NCBI RefSeq assembly: GCF_014646375.1
Contig: NZ_BMNI01000004.1
Coordinates: 62,001-126,000 of the forward strand
Origin: Nocardioides phosphati
GTDB taxonomy: Bacteria > Actinomycetota > Actinomycetes > Propionibacteriales > Nocardioidaceae
Direction of reading: 5' to 3'
DNA: 64,000 nt
Of the stretch, positions 57,425-64,000 are shown one piece after another. The translations under genes were made by a program, and so were the position numbers. How positions within the stretch are numbered: position 1 is the first letter of the stretch; every line of letters starts with the position of its first letter. Under the pieces are notes generated by a model. The model ran no database searches. It saw only the letters and a list, made by a program, of their open reading frames with translations, and was not told the DNA's origin.

Positions 57425-58675
57425 ATGGCGAACTACCTACCCCGGATCGCAGACCGGGAGCTCGAGGCCCGACTCAGCGTGATGGGAGCCGTCCTCATCG
57501 AGGGACCGAAGGCGTGCGGGAAGACCGCCACGGCATCGCAGATCGCCAACACCATCATCCGTCTCGACGAGGACGCAGCGGCGCGCGCCCAACTCGATTT
57601 CGACCCTCAAGCGCTCTTCGCGGGGGAACCACCGATCCTGTTCGACGAGTGGCAGGTCGCACCGGACATCTGGAACCGCGTGCGGCGCCAGGTGGACGAC
57701 CGCGCCGAGAAGGGGCAGTTCATCCTCACCGGATCCGCCCGACCCCGCGACGCCGCGAACCGGCACTCCGGGGCGGGACGGTTCTCCGTCATGCAGATGC
57801 GGCCGATGAGCCTGTTCGAATCTGGCCACTCGACCGGGGAGATGTCGCTGGCCAGCCTGTTGGATGGCGAACGCCAGACGGGCCTGGGGACGCACCTATC
57901 CTTCGACGACCTGCTCCGCCGCATCATCACCGGCGGTTGGCCAGAGCTGCTCGACGCCGAGGAGGATTTCGCACGCGACTGGCTGGCCGACTACCTGCGC
58001 CAGGTCGTGGAGGTGGACGTCCCCGAGATGGGCCACCGCCGCAACCCCGGCAATCTGCACCGCCTACTCGAAGCCTTGGGTCGCGGCGTCGGACAGCCAG
58101 TCAAGCTGAGCGATCTGGCCAAGGACGTCGGGGGCGACGGCGGACCCATCGCGTACGAGACGCTCACTGGCTACCTCGATGCACTCGCCCGCCTGTGGCT
58201 CACCGACGACTCCGCGGCCTGGCGACCTCACATGCGCTCGCGAGCCCGACTCCGCACCGCGCCCGTGCGCTACTTCGTCGACCCCTCGATCGGACCCGCC
58301 GCGCTGAACATCGGCAGTGCCGAACTCAAGGCCGATCCCCTGGCCTTGGGCTTCCACTTCGAGGCGCTGGTCATCCGTGACCTCCGCATCTATGCGCAGC
58401 TGCACCGAGGGCGCGTCGACTCCTGGCGCGACGAGAACGGCAACGAAGTCGACGCCGTGCTGACCGCTCGGGACAACAAGTGGGCAGCCTTCGAGGTCAA
58501 GCTCAACCCACGCGACGTCGACGCCGGAGCCGCGTCCCTGCTCAAGTTCGCCGGGAACGTCGACACCGACCGGCACAAGGAACCTGCCTGTCTCGGCGTG
58601 ATCACGTCGACAGGCGCCGGCGGCCGCCGGTCCGACGGCGTACATGTCATCCCGATCGGATGCCTGGGGCCGTGA
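57425..58675 (+). CDS. AAA ATPase with DUF4143 domain
   Basis: 416 residues. Walker A EGPKACGKTATASQIAN near residue 26 (GPKACGKT, a variant with Cys), Walker B ILFDEWQVAPDIW near 72, sensor LTGSARPRDAANRHSGAGR near 104. The C-terminal DUF4143 part has GNEVDAVLTARDNKWAAFEVKL near 338-360, the D...ExK pattern of a nuclease-like fold, plus LGFHFEALVIRDLRIYAQLH. DUF4143 ATPases are widespread in accessory DNA, with no agreed function; several are linked to defence or toxin systems. Single gene; nearby dyads suggest its own control. It is the last gene before the right end of the element. Confidence 0.88.
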   Translation: MANYLPRIADRELEARLSVMGAVLIEGPKACGKTATASQIANTIIRLDEDAAARAQLDFDPQALFAGEPPILFDEWQVAPDIWNRVRRQVDDRAEKGQFILTGSARPRDAANRHSGAGRFSVMQMRPMSLFESGHSTGEMSLASLLDGERQTGLGTHLSFDDLLRRIITGGWPELLDAEEDFARDWLADYLRQVVEVDVPEMGHRRNPGNLHRLLEALGRGVGQPVKLSDLAKDVGGDGGPIAYETLTGYLDALARLWLTDDSAAWRPHMRSRARLRTAPVRYFVDPSIGPAALNIGSAELKADPLALGFHFEALVIRDLRIYAQLHRGRVDSWRDENGNEVDAVLTARDNKWAAFEVKLNPRDVDAGAASLLKFAGNVDTDRHKEPACLGVITSTGAGGRRSDGVHVIPIGCLGP

Positions 58676-58704
58676 CGACCGGTCACCGACGACCGCGGCA
58701 ACCC

Positions 58705-58761
58705 GTTAGGAATCGGCCGGAAAGTTAACATGTCTTCGCGACGTGTCAGGTCCTTCAACAC
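58705..58761. repeat. imperfect direct repeat, right copy
   Basis: Right-hand counterpart of 55892-55947, located between the ATPase gene and the right end of the element. The ~2.8 kb between the two copies holds the helical protein and the ATPase. Confidence 0.75.
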
Positions 58762-58804
58762 AGTCGAGATCGGCTGCCACTGGGTTGCCAGTGATGGGCC
58801 CAAA

Positions 58805-58830
58805 AGTGATGCACGAGAGTGATGCACGAA
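58805..58830. repeat. right copy of the 26-bp terminal repeat
   Basis: Exact copy of 40539-40564 (tandem AGTGATGCACGAG/AGTGATGCACGAA), 112 bases inside attR. Probably integrase arm-binding sites. Confidence 0.75.
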
Positions 58831-58907
58831 GCCCCGGAATCGGTGTCCAACGGCGGTCTTCGTTGAAACGACACGAACCGCCATACCCCCGCTGACCTGC
58901 GGTTTCG

Positions 58908-59105
58908 TCAATTTTCGCGAACAGCCGCCGGTCGGTTCACGTCGTGGCACCAGTGGCAGGCGGCGTAGCCGACACTCAACAGCACGGGTACGCCGCGGCG
59001 CCGGGCCTCCTCGAACGCGTCGGGCCCCCACTCCCACCAGTCGACGGGGTTCTCCGCGTGCTGCAGCAGGTAGGGAGAGGTCGCTGACGCAAGGCGATTG
59101 GGCAT
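58908..59105 (-). pseudogene. yyaL: displaced native 5' end of yyaL
   Basis: 65 residues from ATG 59105. Residues 1-54 ([20 protein letters not shown] ... GYAACHWCH) repeat the N terminus of the gene at 38468-40495 with only 6 differences; after the att core (58943-58972) the frame runs into element sequence ([11 protein letters not shown]) and stops at 58908. The gene's original promoter presumably remains upstream of 59105. Excision at the att core would rejoin this with the rest of yyaL. Confidence 0.9.
58943..58972. other. attR, right junction of the integrated element
   Basis: Counterpart of attL at 40333-40362, 29 of 30 bases identical (13 + 1 mismatch + 16). To its right lies native yyaL sequence, to its left the element. 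Confidence 0.88.
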
Positions 59106-59118
59106 GGCACCCAGCCTG

Positions 59119-59199
59119 TCACGTGGCAGGGAGTCGCACCGTCACCACCAGGCCGCCTCCCCCGCGCGGCTCGAGCCGGAGCGAGCCCGTGGTCGGCCC
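59119..59199 (-). pseudogene. possible remnant of a histidine-kinase C terminus
   Basis: The minus-strand frame [20 protein letters not shown] and LPAT then stop resembles the last strands of a sensor-kinase ATPase domain (GG-L-V-T-R-LP type ending). Upstream residues in the frame (MTQSCPPSGANPPTGRAPRR) do not continue the domain. Only about 26 residues are left, so this is weak. Confidence 0.3.
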
Positions 59200-59340
59200 G
59201 TTCCCCCGCCGAGGAGCCCGACCCGTGGGCGGGTTCGCACCAGAGGGTGGACACGACTGCGTCATGAACCCGCGGGTCGGCCGTTCCACCGGCGTACGGA
59301 AAGCAGGACTCGGCCTGCCCACCAACCCTCGGGGGAACCC

Positions 59341-59454
59341 ATGACCAACATCGTGATCGGCACCGTCGTCATCGTCGCCGCAGCCACCTTCGCCGCGACC
59401 ACCGACTCCACCACGGCGGAAGCCCCGCACCACCGCGTCGTCGTCAACCACTGA
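59341..59454 (+). CDS. possible small secreted or membrane peptide
   Basis: 37 codons from ATG 59341: MTNIVIGTVVIVAAATFAAT then a Ser/Thr and His-rich tail ending VVVNH. A GGGGGAA stretch lies just ahead of the ATG. One hydrophobic segment of ~18 residues. It ends 12 bases before a strong inverted repeat. Not known to me; could be spurious. Confidence 0.4.
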   Translation: MTNIVIGTVVIVAAATFAATTDSTTAEAPHHRVVVNH

Positions 59455-59466
59455 CCCGGCACCCTC

Positions 59467-59529
59467 GACAGTCCCCGACGCTCGGCGCCTTCCGACCTCG
59501 TGTCGGCAGCCAGCGCGTCGGGGACTGTC
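59467..59529. terminator. bidirectional terminator between the small ORF and apbE
   Basis: Perfect 15-base inverted repeat GACAGTCCCCGACGC / GCGTCGGGGACTGTC around a 33-base loop that contains its own hairpin (CCGAC/GTCGG). Located between convergent ends, 5 bases beyond the apbE stop. Confidence 0.75.
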
Positions 59530-59534
59530 GCGTT

Positions 59535-60299
59535 TCAGCCGACGACCTCCACGCGACCGTCGTCGTGGACGACGACGCCGCACCGGCCCCGGGCCCGTAG
59601 CCACGTGGCAGCCTCCCGGCCCAGCGCGAAGGCGCTCGTCGCGTCGATGTCGACGGCGGTGAGGCTGTCACCCACCACCGTCACCTGCCGTACGCCGAGC
59701 GGCGGGAGCCCGGTCCGCCCGTCGACCACGTGGGCCCCACGGTGGGCGGTGCCCGAGGTGGCCACCGCGCCACGCCAGACGGGGAGGCGGGCGATCACGC
59801 GCTGCGGGTCGGCCGGATCCTCGACCCCGATCGTCCAGGGGCGTCCGACCGGGTCCGCGGTCCAGGCGAGGACGTCACCACCCGCAGAGAGGCAGTGGTC
59901 GGTCTCCGGCAGCTCCGCGAGGTGGCGGGCAGCGCGCTCGGCGGCCCAGCCCTTGACCACGCCGCTCGGGTCGAAGACGGTGCCGCCGTGCCCGTCGGGC
60001 CGCGCGACCGCGAAGGCGCCGTGCGAGGCGTGGGCGGCGGCGTTGCCGAGCTCCAGCACCTCGCGCACCTCCGGCGGGCACTCCCCCAGCTCGACCTCGC
60101 CGCGGGCGAGCCGCGAGACCCAGGAGTCGGCGCGCCAGGTGCTGAAGACCCGGTCGGCCTCACGCAGGTCCGCCACGACGGCGGCCCACGCCTCCCGGGC
60201 GGCGGCGTCGCTGGTGTGGCGTCCCCGCAGGGCGAGGCTGAACGGCAGCCCCATGACCTGCTCGACGTACCGGGCCGGCGCCAGCGCCACGGTGCTCAC
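59535..60299 (-). CDS. apbE: FAD:protein FMN transferase (ApbE)
   Basis: 254 residues from a GTG at 60299 overlapping the upstream stop (GTGA). ApbE features: READRVFSTWRADSWVSRLARG (F-S-T/W block) near 40, FDPSGVVKGWAAERAARHL near 107, CLSAGGDVLAWT near 134, VWRGAVATSGTAHRGAHVVDGRTG (seen as AVATSGTAHRGAHVVD) near 170, and a C-terminal SLTAVDIDATSAFALG block with the metal-binding aspartates. Attaches FMN to a Thr of the neighbouring FMN-binding protein. No obvious signal peptide, so action in the cytoplasm or through another route is open. Confidence 0.9.
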   Translation of the reverse strand: MSTVALAPARYVEQVMGLPFSLALRGRHTSDAAAREAWAAVVADLREADRVFSTWRADSWVSRLARGEVELGECPPEVREVLELGNAAAHASHGAFAVARPDGHGGTVFDPSGVVKGWAAERAARHLAELPETDHCLSAGGDVLAWTADPVGRPWTIGVEDPADPQRVIARLPVWRGAVATSGTAHRGAHVVDGRTGLPPLGVRQVTVVGDSLTAVDIDATSAFALGREAATWLRARGRCGVVVHDDGRVEVVG

Positions 60300-60805
60300 A
60301 GGCCCGCCCGGTCGAGCGCGGACTGCAGCGACTGCCGATAGCCGTCGCTCGTGTAGGTCGCGCCGCTCACCATGTCGATGCCGGCGCCCTGCTTGTCGAG
60401 CGTCTCCTGCACCAGGACCGGCAGGGCGTAGCCGTTGATCTGGGCGTCGCGCGAGTCGCTGTTCGGGTACTGCAGCACCGACACCTTGGTGATCGTCGAC
60501 CCGGACGTGGTGATCTGCACCTGGACCGGGCCGTAGCGCGTGTAGGTCGGGGTGCCGGTCGTCGTCTTCGTGGCGCTCTTCGCGGAGGAGCCCGACGAGC
60601 CGCCGCTCCCCGCGCCCTTCGTGGCCGTGGTCGTGTCCGTGGTCGTGTCCGTCGGGGTGGAGGAGGAGCCGGCGAGCGTGCCGGAGTAGGCCGCCGCGGT
60701 CTCCGTGGGAGTCGAGCCGCCCAGGGAGGTGTGGTAGCCGAAGAGCAGCGCGAGCGTGGCCACGGTGCCGCTGAGCCAGAGGATGATCCGTCGCACGCCG
60801 CTCAC
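60296..60805 (-). CDS. FMN-binding domain protein, target of ApbE
   Basis: 169 residues from GTG 60805, overlapping the stop of the ferric-reductase gene (GTGA). One N-terminal span (IILWLSGTVATLALLFGY), an exported low-complexity Ser/Thr/Gly linker (DTTTDTTTATKGAGSGGSSG), then an FMN_bind domain (YGPVQVQITTSGSTITKVSV, LVQETLDKQGAGIDMVSGAT, SDGYRQSLQSALDRAG). The SGAT motif carries the Thr that ApbE flavinylates. It should carry electrons outside the membrane. Confidence 0.9.
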   Translation of the reverse strand: MSGVRRIILWLSGTVATLALLFGYHTSLGGSTPTETAAAYSGTLAGSSSTPTDTTTDTTTATKGAGSGGSSGSSAKSATKTTTGTPTYTRYGPVQVQITTSGSTITKVSVLQYPNSDSRDAQINGYALPVLVQETLDKQGAGIDMVSGATYTSDGYRQSLQSALDRAGL

Positions 60806-62139
60806 CACCCGAACGCCTCGGTGTGGATCCGCCGCGCGGGGACGCCGGCGGCGCGGGCCGCCCGGCGTACGGCCTCGGCCCAGCCGTGGGGCCCGCAGAC
60901 GTAGACGTCGCGCTCGGCGATGTCCGGCACCCACGCCCGCAGCGCGGAGGCGTCGTCGACGGCGGGCTCGATCCGGCCGAGCCAGGAGTCCGGCGTACGC
61001 CGCGGCCCGGGGAGGTCCACGACGGCGAGCCCACGCTCGCGCCGGAGCACCTCGAGCTCGCTGCCGAAGAGCGGCTCGCGGGCGTAGCGGTGCAGGAGCA
61101 CGGCGTCGCCGGGGGCGTAGTCGAGACCCTCCGCCAGCGCACGGAGCGGCGTGATGCCGACACCGGACCCGATCAGGGCCACGCGCCGGGCCGTGCGGGC
61201 CCGCGGCGAGAGGCGGCCGTAGGGGCCCTCGACCAGGGCGCGCATGCCGGGGCGCAGGGCGCGCAGCTCGGCCGATCCGTCGCCGAGCGCCTTCACCGTG
61301 ATCCGCAGGCTGCGGCCGTCGGGGGCCGCGGAGAGGGAGTACGGGTTGCCGCGCGTCCAGCCAGAGCGACCGAGGAAGCGCCAGACCAGGAACTGCCCCG
61401 GCTCCACACGCAGCCGCTCGAGGCGGCGTCCGGAGAGGTAGACCGAGACCACGCCGTCGCCCTCCTCGACGACCGACGTGACCCGCAGGCCGTGGCGCGC
61501 CGTGACGGCGAGAGGCAGGGCAACCCGCCAGACCAGGACGGCCGCGAGGCTCGCGCCCCACACGGTCCACCAGAGCGCGGTCACCACCGGGTGGCCCACG
61601 AAGTCCTGCCCGGTCCACAGCTGGTGCGGCAGCGCGAGCCCGACCCCGAGGTAGGCGTAGAGGTGGAGCAGGTGCCACGACTCGTAGCGAAGCGCCCGGC
61701 GGGCTGCCCGCACGCTGGTCACGACGACCATGACGAGGCACACCGTCCCGGCCAGCGCGAGCAGCATGCCCGGGTAGTCCACGACCAGGTGCCACGTGGA
61801 GGTGACCAGCCGGCCCGGGCCGCCGGCGTACGCCCAGGCGATGAGGACGAGGTGCACCAGCAGCAGGTTGAACGAGGTGAACCCGACCAGCCGGTGCTGG
61901 CGCGCGAGAGCGTCCTGCCCCCAGGCCCGCTCGAGCACCGGCACGCGAGCCATCAGCAGCACCTGCACCAGCAGGAGCGCGGCGGAGAGCAGGCCCGCGA
62001 TGCGCCCGAGGGCCATCGCCCCGAGGAGTCCGTCGGCGTGGTTGCCGACGACCCACCAGCCGGTCACGGCGAGCAGGCCGATCGCGACGACGGCCGCCGA
62101 CGTACGCCGCACGGCCGTGTCCAGCTGGCTCGGGGTCAT
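60802..62139 (-). CDS. ferric-reductase-like membrane oxidoreductase (FAD/NAD domains)
   Basis: 445 residues. N-terminal ~205 residues hold six spans with paired histidines for two hemes (LARQHRLVGFTSFNLLLVHL, ESWHLLHLYAYLGVGLALPH). C-terminal part: FAD domain PYSLSAAPDGRSLRITVKAL (RxYSLS-type motif as NPYSLS) near 270, and NAD domain VALIGSGVGITPLRALAEGL near 338 and VYVCGPHGWAEAVRRAA near 410. Passes electrons from NAD(P)H via FAD and heme across the membrane, probably to the FMN-binding protein next to it. Overlaps both neighbours by 4 bases. Confidence 0.9.
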   Translation of the reverse strand: MTPSQLDTAVRRTSAAVVAIGLLAVTGWWVVGNHADGLLGAMALGRIAGLLSAALLLVQVLLMARVPVLERAWGQDALARQHRLVGFTSFNLLLVHLVLIAWAYAGGPGRLVTSTWHLVVDYPGMLLALAGTVCLVMVVVTSVRAARRALRYESWHLLHLYAYLGVGLALPHQLWTGQDFVGHPVVTALWWTVWGASLAAVLVWRVALPLAVTARHGLRVTSVVEEGDGVVSVYLSGRRLERLRVEPGQFLVWRFLGRSGWTRGNPYSLSAAPDGRSLRITVKALGDGSAELRALRPGMRALVEGPYGRLSPRARTARRVALIGSGVGITPLRALAEGLDYAPGDAVLLHRYAREPLFGSELEVLRRERGLAVVDLPGPRRTPDSWLGRIEPAVDDASALRAWVPDIAERDVYVCGPHGWAEAVRRAARAAGVPARRIHTEAFGW

Positions 62140-62720
62140 GACGCGTCGCTGTCGTTCTGCGTGGTGCCGCTGCCGTCCTGCTGCGTCCCGCCCTGCGGGA
62201 GCTGGCCCTGCATCTGGCCCTGCGGCAGCTGCCCCGGGAGCTGGCCCGCGCCACCTTGCGGAAGCTGGCCGGGCACGCCGCCGCCGGGGAACCCGCCCCG
62301 GCTGCCGTCGCGGTCGAAGCCGTCCTGCCCGAACCGCACGTCGACCCGCTGGTGGTCGTCGCCGGCCTGGCCGATCGCGAAGCCGGTCACCCCGCTGCCC
62401 AGCACCAGCACCGCTGCGGCGCCCACGAGCGCGCCCTTGGCACCGCTCGACAGCGCCTTGAGCGCGGCGAACGCCGATGCGCTCGGTGCCTCGTTGACCG
62501 GCGTCGGGTACGCCGTGGGGTGCGCGCCCGTCGGGGCAGTGGGCGCGGCGGTGGGCGCGGCCGAGGACTCCGTGGCGGCCGGGCGCCCTGCGGCGGCCGG
62601 GGCCGGGCTGGCGATCTGCTCGGTCGGGGCGTTCGGGTCCGGCTCCCAGCGGGAACCGCTCGCCTCCGGCTGCGACTCAGGCTGCTCGGGCCGCTGCGGG
62701 TCGGGGGTCTTCTTGCTCAT
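62136..62720 (-). CDS. membrane-anchored protein with Pro/Gln repeats, first gene of the electron-transfer operon
   Basis: 194 residues. N-terminal half hydrophilic and rich in Pro, Ala, Glu (cytoplasmic), one span near residues 95-115 (ALVGAAAVLVLGSGVTGFAI), then an extracellular tail with GQLPQG-type repeats (PGQLPQGGAGQLPGQLPQGQ) rich in Gly, Gln, Asp. No known domain; repeats may make a flexible scaffold. Start ATG 62720 chosen over a longer open frame because the long form lacks a ribosome-binding site. Overlaps the ferric-reductase gene by 4 bases. Confidence 0.65.
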   Translation of the reverse strand: MSKKTPDPQRPEQPESQPEASGSRWEPDPNAPTEQIASPAPAAAGRPAATESSAAPTAAPTAPTGAHPTAYPTPVNEAPSASAFAALKALSSGAKGALVGAAAVLVLGSGVTGFAIGQAGDDHQRVDVRFGQDGFDRDGSRGGFPGGGVPGQLPQGGAGQLPGQLPQGQMQGQLPQGGTQQDGSGTTQNDSDAS

Positions 62721-62809
62721 CGGGTTCTCCCTCGTCGGTTGGATGGCTCCAGCCAACGCGCCCCCGCTGGGCGCTCCCTGCGCGTGACCTGTGTGCTTCC
62801 TGTGAGCCC

Positions 62810-64000
62810 TCAGGCGGGCAGCGTGAGGGTGAACGTCGTGTCCCCCGGCGCCGAGGCACAGCTCAGCGTGCCGCCGTGCGCAGCCGCGATCGCGTGCGCG
62901 AGCGAGAGGCCGAGACCGGCGCCCCCGGAGTCGCGGGTGCGGGAGGCGTCGCCACGCGTGAACCGCTCGAAGAGCGTCGGCTGCAGCTCGGCGGGAACAC
63001 CGGGGCCGTCGTCGTGGACCGTGACGACCGCGCCGTCCTCCGAACCCCGCACGGCGACGGTGACCGTCGTGCCCGCGGGCGTGTGGCGCCGGGCGTTGGT
63101 GAGCAGGTTGGCCACCACCTGGTGCAGCCGCTGCGCGTCGCCGGTCACCACGACCGCCTCGTCGCCGAGGTCGAGCTGCCAGCGATGGCTGGGCGCGACG
63201 ACGCGCGCGTCACCGACCGCCTCGAGCACCAGGTGGGTGAGGTCGACCTCCTCGCGGGCGAGCGGCCGCCCCGCGTCGAGCCGGGCCAGGAGCAGGAGGT
63301 CCTCGACCAGCGCCGTCATCCGCCTCGACTCGCCCTGCACACGCTCGAGCACGTGGAGGACCCGCTCGGGGTCGGCGTCGGCGCGCAGGCCGAGCTCGGT
63401 GTAGCCCTGGATCGTGGCGAGCGGCGTGCGCAGCTCGTGGGAGGCGTCGGCCACGAACTGCCGGACCTGCTGCTCGCTGCGGTGGCGCGCGTCGAGCGAG
63501 CTCTCCATGTGGCCGAGCAGGACGTTGAGGGCCGACCCCACCTGGCCGACCTCCGTGCGCTCGTCGGTGAGCGACTCCGGCACGCGTGCGGTCACGCCCA
63601 CCTCACCGGTGGCGAGCGGCAGTGCCGCGACCTCGTGGGCGGTGCGGGCGACCTGGCGCAGCGGCTCGAGCTGGCGGCGTACGACGACGACAGCGAGGCC
63701 CCCTGCGACGCCGACAGCCAGCAGCGTGAAGAGGGCCTCCCACGCGATGATCGTGGCCAGCGTGTCGTCGACCTCGCCGGCCGCGATGCCGGTGACCAGG
63801 GTGATGCCGTCGACCTGCGAGGCGAGGAAGCGGTAGTCGCCGAGGCCCTCGACCTCGAGCGCGGTGGGCCGATCGGTCTGGGGCAGCGCGCGGAGCTGGG
63901 CGAGCTCGGCCACCGTGAGCTGCTTCCGGCCCCCGCCGGCGGTGAGCACGATGCCGCTGGAGGCACCCTGGGTGAAGTACGCCGTCAGGGTGCCCGCGCC
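62810..64000 (-). CDS. sensor histidine kinase, cut at the window end
   Basis: At least 397 residues remain; the N terminus is beyond 64000. Order visible: sensor region, membrane span (AWEALFTLLAVGVAGGLAVV), HAMP-type linker, dimerisation box with phospho-His (FVADASHELRTPLATIQGYT), N box (VVANLLTNARRHTP), G boxes (VHDDGPGVPAE, GGAGLGLSLAHAIAAAHGGT), and the typical end SFTLTLPA-like (TTFTLTLPA). Belongs to the PhoR/BaeS-like group. Leftward, 90 bases upstream of the electron-transfer operon; the response regulator is presumably outside the window on the right. It may regulate that operon. Confidence 0.9.
   Translation of the reverse strand, partial: GAGTLTAYFTQGASSGIVLTAGGGRKQLTVAELAQLRALPQTDRPTALEVEGLGDYRFLASQVDGITLVTGIAAGEVDDTLATIIAWEALFTLLAVGVAGGLAVVVVRRQLEPLRQVARTAHEVAALPLATGEVGVTARVPESLTDERTEVGQVGSALNVLLGHMESSLDARHRSEQQVRQFVADASHELRTPLATIQGYTELGLRADADPERVLHVLERVQGESRRMTALVEDLLLLARLDAGRPLAREEVDLTHLVLEAVGDARVVAPSHRWQLDLGDEAVVVTGDAQRLHQVVANLLTNARRHTPAGTTVTVAVRGSEDGAVVTVHDDGPGVPAELQPTLFERFTRGDASRTRDSGGAGLGLSLAHAIAAAHGGTLSCASAPGDTTFTLTLPA

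Larger units (their letters stand above)
40346..58955. mobile_element. integrative mobilizable element of ~18.6 kb in yyaL
   Basis: Bounded by the 30-base near-identical att repeats at 40333 and 58943. Carries a tyrosine integrase next to attL, a MobF relaxase with a candidate oriT, AlpA/excisionase-like genes, a type I restriction operon with Mrr, a toxin-antitoxin pair, HTH regulators and an ATPase. No type IV secretion genes are visible, so it would need a helper: an integrative mobilizable element rather than a self-transmissible one. It duplicates the target gene's 5' end: one copy comes with the element, the other is displaced. Confidence 0.88.

Noticed and set aside
40346..58955. Classification as a prophage or self-transmissible ICE
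   Set aside because: No capsid, portal, terminase or tail genes, and no type IV secretion ATPases or coupling protein were recognised; relaxase plus integrase without transfer apparatus fits a mobilizable element.

Overview
The window is high-GC DNA with dense, often overlapping genes, many GTG starts and short intergenic gaps. Gene content (LacI-controlled maltose ABC operon, PIN-PhoH protein, two CTTGCAAG-type operators, an ECF41 sigma factor, a short dispersed repeat whose minus-strand reading encodes [19 protein letters not shown] peptides) points to an actinobacterium, most likely a Nocardioides-like member of the Propionibacteriales. The taxonomic call is inference from style and content, not from a marker gene.

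Layout. 1-2.4 kb: thiE, then an ECF41 sigma factor overlapping a carboxymuconolactone-decarboxylase/AhpD-like gene. 2.5-19.2 kb: a starch/maltodextrin locus: LacI regulator; malE-malF-malG-ATPase-PfkB kinase operon; a leftward operon of an 1811-residue secreted amylopullulanase, an intracellular alpha-glucosidase and a second LacI; and a divergent secreted alpha-amylase with two starch-binding domains. Secreted enzymes degrade starch, the ABC system imports the oligosaccharides, the alpha-glucosidase and kinase act inside, and LacI proteins probably close the loop through CTTGCAAG sites found at both promoter regions.

19.3-40.3 kb: mostly core chromosome: YdeI-like protein, FAD monooxygenase-like protein, class I and class II fumarases 6 kb apart, acyl-CoA ligase, DoxX, a spermidine-synthase-like protein, a secreted transglycosylase-like protein, PIN-PhoH, isoprenyl transferase, a hemolysin III-type membrane protein, DUF1353, and a DUF4956-VTC-PAP2 operon. 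Three copies of a ~48 bp dispersed repeat lie in gene ends here.

40.35-58.95 kb: an integrated mobilizable element of about 18.6 kb. It carries a tyrosine integrase beside the left end, a MobF relaxase-helicase with a candidate oriT, AlpA/excisionase-like regulators, a five-gene type I restriction operon with an Mrr nuclease gene inside it, a PIN toxin-antitoxin pair (toxin apparently truncated), HTH regulators and a DUF4143 ATPase. It sits exactly in the codons for the CxxC active site of a YyaL/DUF255 thioredoxin-domain gene. The element brings its own substitute 5' end, so the gene remains full length (38468-40495), while the displaced native 5' end is stranded at the far end (58943-59105).

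59.1-64 kb: chromosome again: a small ORF, a bidirectional terminator, and a leftward operon for extracytoplasmic flavin-based electron transfer (ApbE, FMN-binding protein, ferric-reductase-like protein), a proline/glutamine-rich membrane-anchored protein, and a sensor histidine kinase cut by the window end.
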